From CAVPKN01 sp963832835 (GTDB lineage: Bacteria; Chlamydiota; Chlamydiia; Chlamydiales; JAAKFR01), in contig CAWHVD010000001.1 in the NCBI GenBank assembly GCA_963832835.1, forward strand, positions 1,302,001 to 1,366,000: a stretch of 64,000 nucleotides of DNA, given 5' to 3'. The translations under genes and the position numbers were made by a program. Positions 61,459 to 64,000 of the stretch are shown one piece after another. Numbering within the stretch: the stretch's first letter is position 1; each line of letters starts with the position of its first letter. Under the pieces are notes generated by a model. That model saw only the letters and a program-made list of their open reading frames with translations, was not told the DNA's origin and ran no database searches.

Positions 61459-61591
61459 CCTAGATTCGGCTGTTCGAGTCGGTAAAGAAGTGCAAGACGT
61501 TGATTTAGAATCACTTTCGATGGGGTCGAACATTCCCGAATGGTGAAGGCGGCCTACGACGAAAGTGATTATGGCTCAAAAGATTGTGCTT
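61459..61591. repeat. Family B element, right end missing
   Basis: CCTAGATTCGGCTGTTCGAG starts a diverged copy of the element at 20440. Shared inner blocks are GTGCAAGAC-(G)TTGATTTAGAATCACTTT, CATTCCC(G/A)AATGGTGAAGG and GATTxTGGxTCAAAAGATTG. The sequence stops matching about 30 bases before the expected right end, exactly where a family A element begins (61592). Confidence 0.75.
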
Positions 61592-61751
61592 ATACCATTT
61601 ATCAAAAATAAACCACGAATTGGCGCTGTATAACACGCCATTTTTGAATGATCCTTTCTCGCTTAGGTACAAAAACATAGGCTTCGAAACGATCCTTCAA
61701 ATCTAGCATGTTACCCAGTGCCACTTCATGGCTTTATTTGTGAGAAATGCG
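61592..61751. repeat. Family A palindromic element, copy 9, decayed right end
   Basis: The copy starts ATACCATTTATCAAAAATAA, is inverted relative to copy 1 and loses similarity in its last 12 bases (GAGAAATGCGGG where GATAAATGGTAT is expected). Its end lies eight bases from the umuC stop codon. It joins a truncated family B element on the left. Confidence 0.8.
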
Positions 61752-61758
61752 GGCTAGG

Positions 61759-62991
61759 TTAAATATGGATGGTGAGAAGGTCGGACCAGCGTGTCGTAAA
61801 GCCCGGAGAGCGCATGTTACTTTTTTTCTTCCAAGGTTGGGTCGTGCCTTGGGAGGCAAATTGGAGGATTTTGTAGCCAAAATCGTTGTTGGCTTGGTCA
61901 AGAAGGGCCATGGCGGTTTTCCGTTTGAGAGTGGTAGCCGGGTCTTGAGAGGTGAAAAGATCGCTCTGGTAGCGACATGCAGGAACAAGGCCGCCCAGAA
62001 GGATGCCTGCTTTTTTGTAAGCAACGCCGGGACGAAAGATCGAGCGGATGGCTCGGCTGGCATACTCCAGGAGGGTCGGGGTATAATCTGTGGGCTCGGG
62101 CAGGGTCACATGCGCATGGCCTCCAATTAGAGTGAAAACTTGCAACCAACTGGCCATGCTACCCTCTTCTCTCAGTTTTTCAGCGCCGCGGGCTGTATAC
62201 GTGCAGATGGCTTCTAACAGGTGTTCTTGTGTCGTGACAGGCTGACCAAAAGAACGGGAGGTCATGATCGTTTGCTTGGGAGATGCCACTTCTTCAAGAT
62301 CTGAGCAGGGAGTTCCTTGAAGCTCCCATACAGTCCGGAGTCCCGTAACACTGAGATTTTTTTTCACCCAGATGTCTGGCAAATCACGTAAGCTACCGGC
62401 GGTGTGGATTCCTTTTGTTGCTAAATAGGAGGCGGTTTTGCGGCCAATGCCCCAGATCTCCACGGTGTCGAGTTGATCTAAAACAGCATTAAGCTCTTGG
62501 CTGCTGGGGAAATAAACACCTTTGTGGACGGGATTTTTCTTGGCAATGTGATTAGCTACTTTTGCCAGTGTTTTGGTGGGGGCGATACCGATTGAGACGG
62601 GAATCCCTGTCCATTGCAACACTTTTGCGCGTATCATGCGACAATGCTGCAAAGGCTTCCCACCGATATGTAAAAATGCCTCATCGATGGAATAGATTTC
62701 GATATCAGGGGAAAGATTGGCCAGTGTCTGCATGACCCTATGTGAGAGGTCACCGTAAAGGGCAAAGTTGGAAGAGCAGATAGCGACATCATGCGTTTTA
62801 AGGAAGTCCGCCCATTGAAAATAGGGAGCTCCCATGGGAATCCCTAGATCTTTGCTTTCTTGAGATCTTGCGATGATGCACCCATCGTTATTCGATAACA
62901 CAACGACAGGACGACGGATTAATCTGGGATTAAAGAGTCTTTCACATGAGACAAAGAAATTGTTACAATCAACTAAGGCTATGAATGACAT
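61759..62991 (-). CDS. umuC: DNA polymerase V catalytic subunit UmuC
   Basis: The 410-residue Y-family polymerase copies damaged DNA. It has the metal site ALVDCNNFFVSCERLF, VVVLSNNDGCIIARS, YSIDEAFLHIGG, the fingers/palm MRIAPTKTLAK-type segment (IGIAPTKTLAKVANHIAKK) and helix-hairpin-helix (IWGIGRKTASYLATKGI), plus the DUF4113 C-terminal domain ending FTTRWSDLLTI. The RWSDL end is typical of intact UmuC. Its start overlaps umuD by 23 bases. Confidence 0.94.
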   Translation of the reverse strand: MSFIALVDCNNFFVSCERLFNPRLIRRPVVVLSNNDGCIIARSQESKDLGIPMGAPYFQWADFLKTHDVAICSSNFALYGDLSHRVMQTLANLSPDIEIYSIDEAFLHIGGKPLQHCRMIRAKVLQWTGIPVSIGIAPTKTLAKVANHIAKKNPVHKGVYFPSSQELNAVLDQLDTVEIWGIGRKTASYLATKGIHTAGSLRDLPDIWVKKNLSVTGLRTVWELQGTPCSDLEEVASPKQTIMTSRSFGQPVTTQEHLLEAICTYTARGAEKLREEGSMASWLQVFTLIGGHAHVTLPEPTDYTPTLLEYASRAIRSIFRPGVAYKKAGILLGGLVPACRYQSDLFTSQDPATTLKRKTAMALLDQANNDFGYKILQFASQGTTQPWKKKSNMRSPGFTTRWSDLLTIHI

Positions 62992-63361
62992 ATGTCACCA
63001 CCCCCCAGACTTGAAAATCGGATTCCTCCGTCACCTCGATGCTCTGATAACGGGAATTTTCGGGTACAAGATAGATTCTTTTTTTCTCGATCTTTAGGCG
63101 CTTAACGGTAAACTCACCATTGAGCAAAGCAACTACAACCTTCCCATGATGAGCTGTGAGCGCCCGGTCAACGACCAGGATATCACCGGAGTACATGCCT
63201 GCCCCCTGCATCGAATCGCCATCGACACGCACAAAGAAGGTCGCTGCCGGATGGGTGACAAGCAGCTCATGCAGATCGAGGGGACGCTCGACATAATCGT
63301 CAGCAGGGGAGGGAAAGCCGGCTGGCACTCCCGCCTCAAAAAAGGGGACAAGTTTGGTCAT
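62969..63361 (-). CDS. umuD: UmuD-like SOS mutagenesis protein (S24 peptidase)
   Basis: From ATG 63361 the protein has 130 residues. The self-cleavage site is in VPAGFPSPADDY (Ala-Gly, against Cys-Gly in E. coli), the nucleophile Ser in VDGDSMQGAGM and the Lys in LLNGEFTVKRL. Cleaved UmuD joins UmuC to form polymerase V. An in-frame GTG (63370) adds three residues. No clear LexA box was seen in the 133 bases upstream; TTTACA and TATATG at 17 bases may be a promoter. Confidence 0.92.
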   Translation of the reverse strand: MTKLVPFFEAGVPAGFPSPADDYVERPLDLHELLVTHPAATFFVRVDGDSMQGAGMYSGDILVVDRALTAHHGKVVVALLNGEFTVKRLKIEKKRIYLVPENSRYQSIEVTEESDFQVWGVVTYVIHSLS

Positions 63362-63503
63362 AGATCTCACATATAATAGACGACTACGTTTGTGTAAAGA
63401 ACGATAATTTTTCTTATCAAATTGTATGTGTGTTATTTAGGGTCGCCTCGCGCTTGATTCTTATTAATATTTTTTAATGCCGTTGCTATGTTAATACAAC
63501 TAA

Positions 63504-64000
63504 TTAGAGGTAGTCGAAGTCGGTCCAGGGGCCTGTGCAGAAGCGGTGTTGTGCTTTGAGGTGCTCGAGGATTGCGTGATCCTCAGCATCCAAAGAGAAA
63601 TCAAAAATGTCGAGATTTTCTTCTAAATGTTGCTGTGTGCTTGCCTTGGGGATGACAGAGATATTTTGTTCAACAAGCCAGCGTAGGCAGATCTGTGCGG
63701 GTGTCTTATGGTATTTAGCTCCGATGTGTTCGAAGATGGGATCGGTGTGCAAGGCCCCCTTCCCTAAGGAGCGGAAGGACATGAGGTGCACGTGGTGCCT
63801 GCGACAAAAGGTGAGCAACTCTTTTTGATTCAGATAGGGGTGGAATTCCACTTGATTAACGGAAACAGTGAGGTTTTGATCGAAAAGATCTTGGAGATGG
63901 CGCGTGGTGAAGTTGCTGACACCCACTGCTCGGATTTTTTGCCGGTCGACCAGCCGGAGTGCTTGATGGATGGCCCCGCCGATATCACATGAACGATCGG
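63504..64000 (-). CDS. Aldo/keto reductase, C-terminal part (cut by window end)
   Basis: The frame is open to the right edge, so about 165 C-terminal residues are visible. It reads HQALRLVDRQKIRAVGVSNF, VNQVEFHPYLNQKELLTFCR, SFRSLGKGAL, TPAQICLRWLVEQNISVIPK and NLDIFDFSLDAED, all classic aldo/keto reductase segments that build the NADPH site. The end GPWTDFDYL fits the 2,5-diketo-D-gluconate reductase-like group. The catalytic Tyr, Lys and Asp are outside the window, so substrate and activity cannot be judged. Confidence 0.9.
   Translation of the reverse strand, partial: DRSCDIGGAIHQALRLVDRQKIRAVGVSNFTTRHLQDLFDQNLTVSVNQVEFHPYLNQKELLTFCRRHHVHLMSFRSLGKGALHTDPIFEHIGAKYHKTPAQICLRWLVEQNISVIPKASTQQHLEENLDIFDFSLDAEDHAILEHLKAQHRFCTGPWTDFDYL

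Noticed and set aside
4707..61751. A CRISPR array made of the repeated elements
   Set aside because: The copies are 160 bases long, palindromic, kilobases apart and not separated by uniform spacers. No cas genes are present.

Overview
The window is a stretch of chromosome from a member of the phylum Chlamydiae, most likely an environmental or 'Chlamydia-like' lineage (order Parachlamydiales; genus not determined). The evidence is gene order. rpmE-prfA-prmC, ffh-rpsP-trmD-rplS-rnhB-gmk-(CT031/rpoZ-like)-metG-recD2 and pdhA-pdhB-pdhC-glgP all match blocks known from Chlamydia. Many proteins also carry the close pair of N-terminal membrane segments typical of chlamydial inclusion membrane (Inc) proteins. 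A cyo-type quinol oxidase, UmuDC, a NfeD/flotillin operon, IS elements and NACHT proteins fit the larger genomes of amoeba-associated chlamydiae rather than the reduced human pathogens.

Layout. 1-2184: envelope pair tamB (cut by the window edge) and tamA. 2330-4707: a small unknown gene, hemL and a four-helix membrane protein. 4888-12670: a leftward accessory region with an Inc-like alpha/beta hydrolase, a 1774-residue trypsin-like protease-NACHT-HEAT protein ending in a CaaX-like CLIM, an Inc-like protein and a tiny cysteine-rich ORF. 12682-18375: rightward nfeD-nfeD-floA-small membrane protein-yggS-lipase-like operon. 18682-22225: accessory genes, a toxin-antitoxin pair with a near-perfect promoter/operator, and an IS66 remnant. 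22250-30719: glgP and pdhCBA (leftward), with two paralogous Inc-like genes inserted between them. 31125-35728: a degenerate glycosidase, an exported protein, rpmE, prfA, prmC. 35928-42950: an island holding two related TIR-like proteins, one fused to NACHT and HEAT-like repeats, and an outer-membrane barrel. 43206-50597: the conserved ffh to metG block. 50594-53704: an Inc pair and a two-frame IS630-type element. 53733-55850: recD2. 56090-59833: cyoABCD. 60190-64000: an aromatic amino acid transporter, umuC, umuD and a cut aldo/keto reductase.

Two families of short non-coding palindromic elements run through the window. Family A (about 163 bp, ends ATACCATTTCC/GGAAATGGTAT) has copies at eight places, nearly all at gene 3' ends and mostly between convergent genes. 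Family B (about 162 bp, ends CCTAAAAA/TTTTTAGG) has one complete copy with an ATAAT direct repeat and two truncated copies next to family A. The most promising undescribed systems are the TIR / TIR-NACHT-HEAT gene pair and the protease-NACHT-HEAT-CaaX protein. They may be antiphage conflict systems or effectors acting on the host cell; the sequence alone does not decide which.
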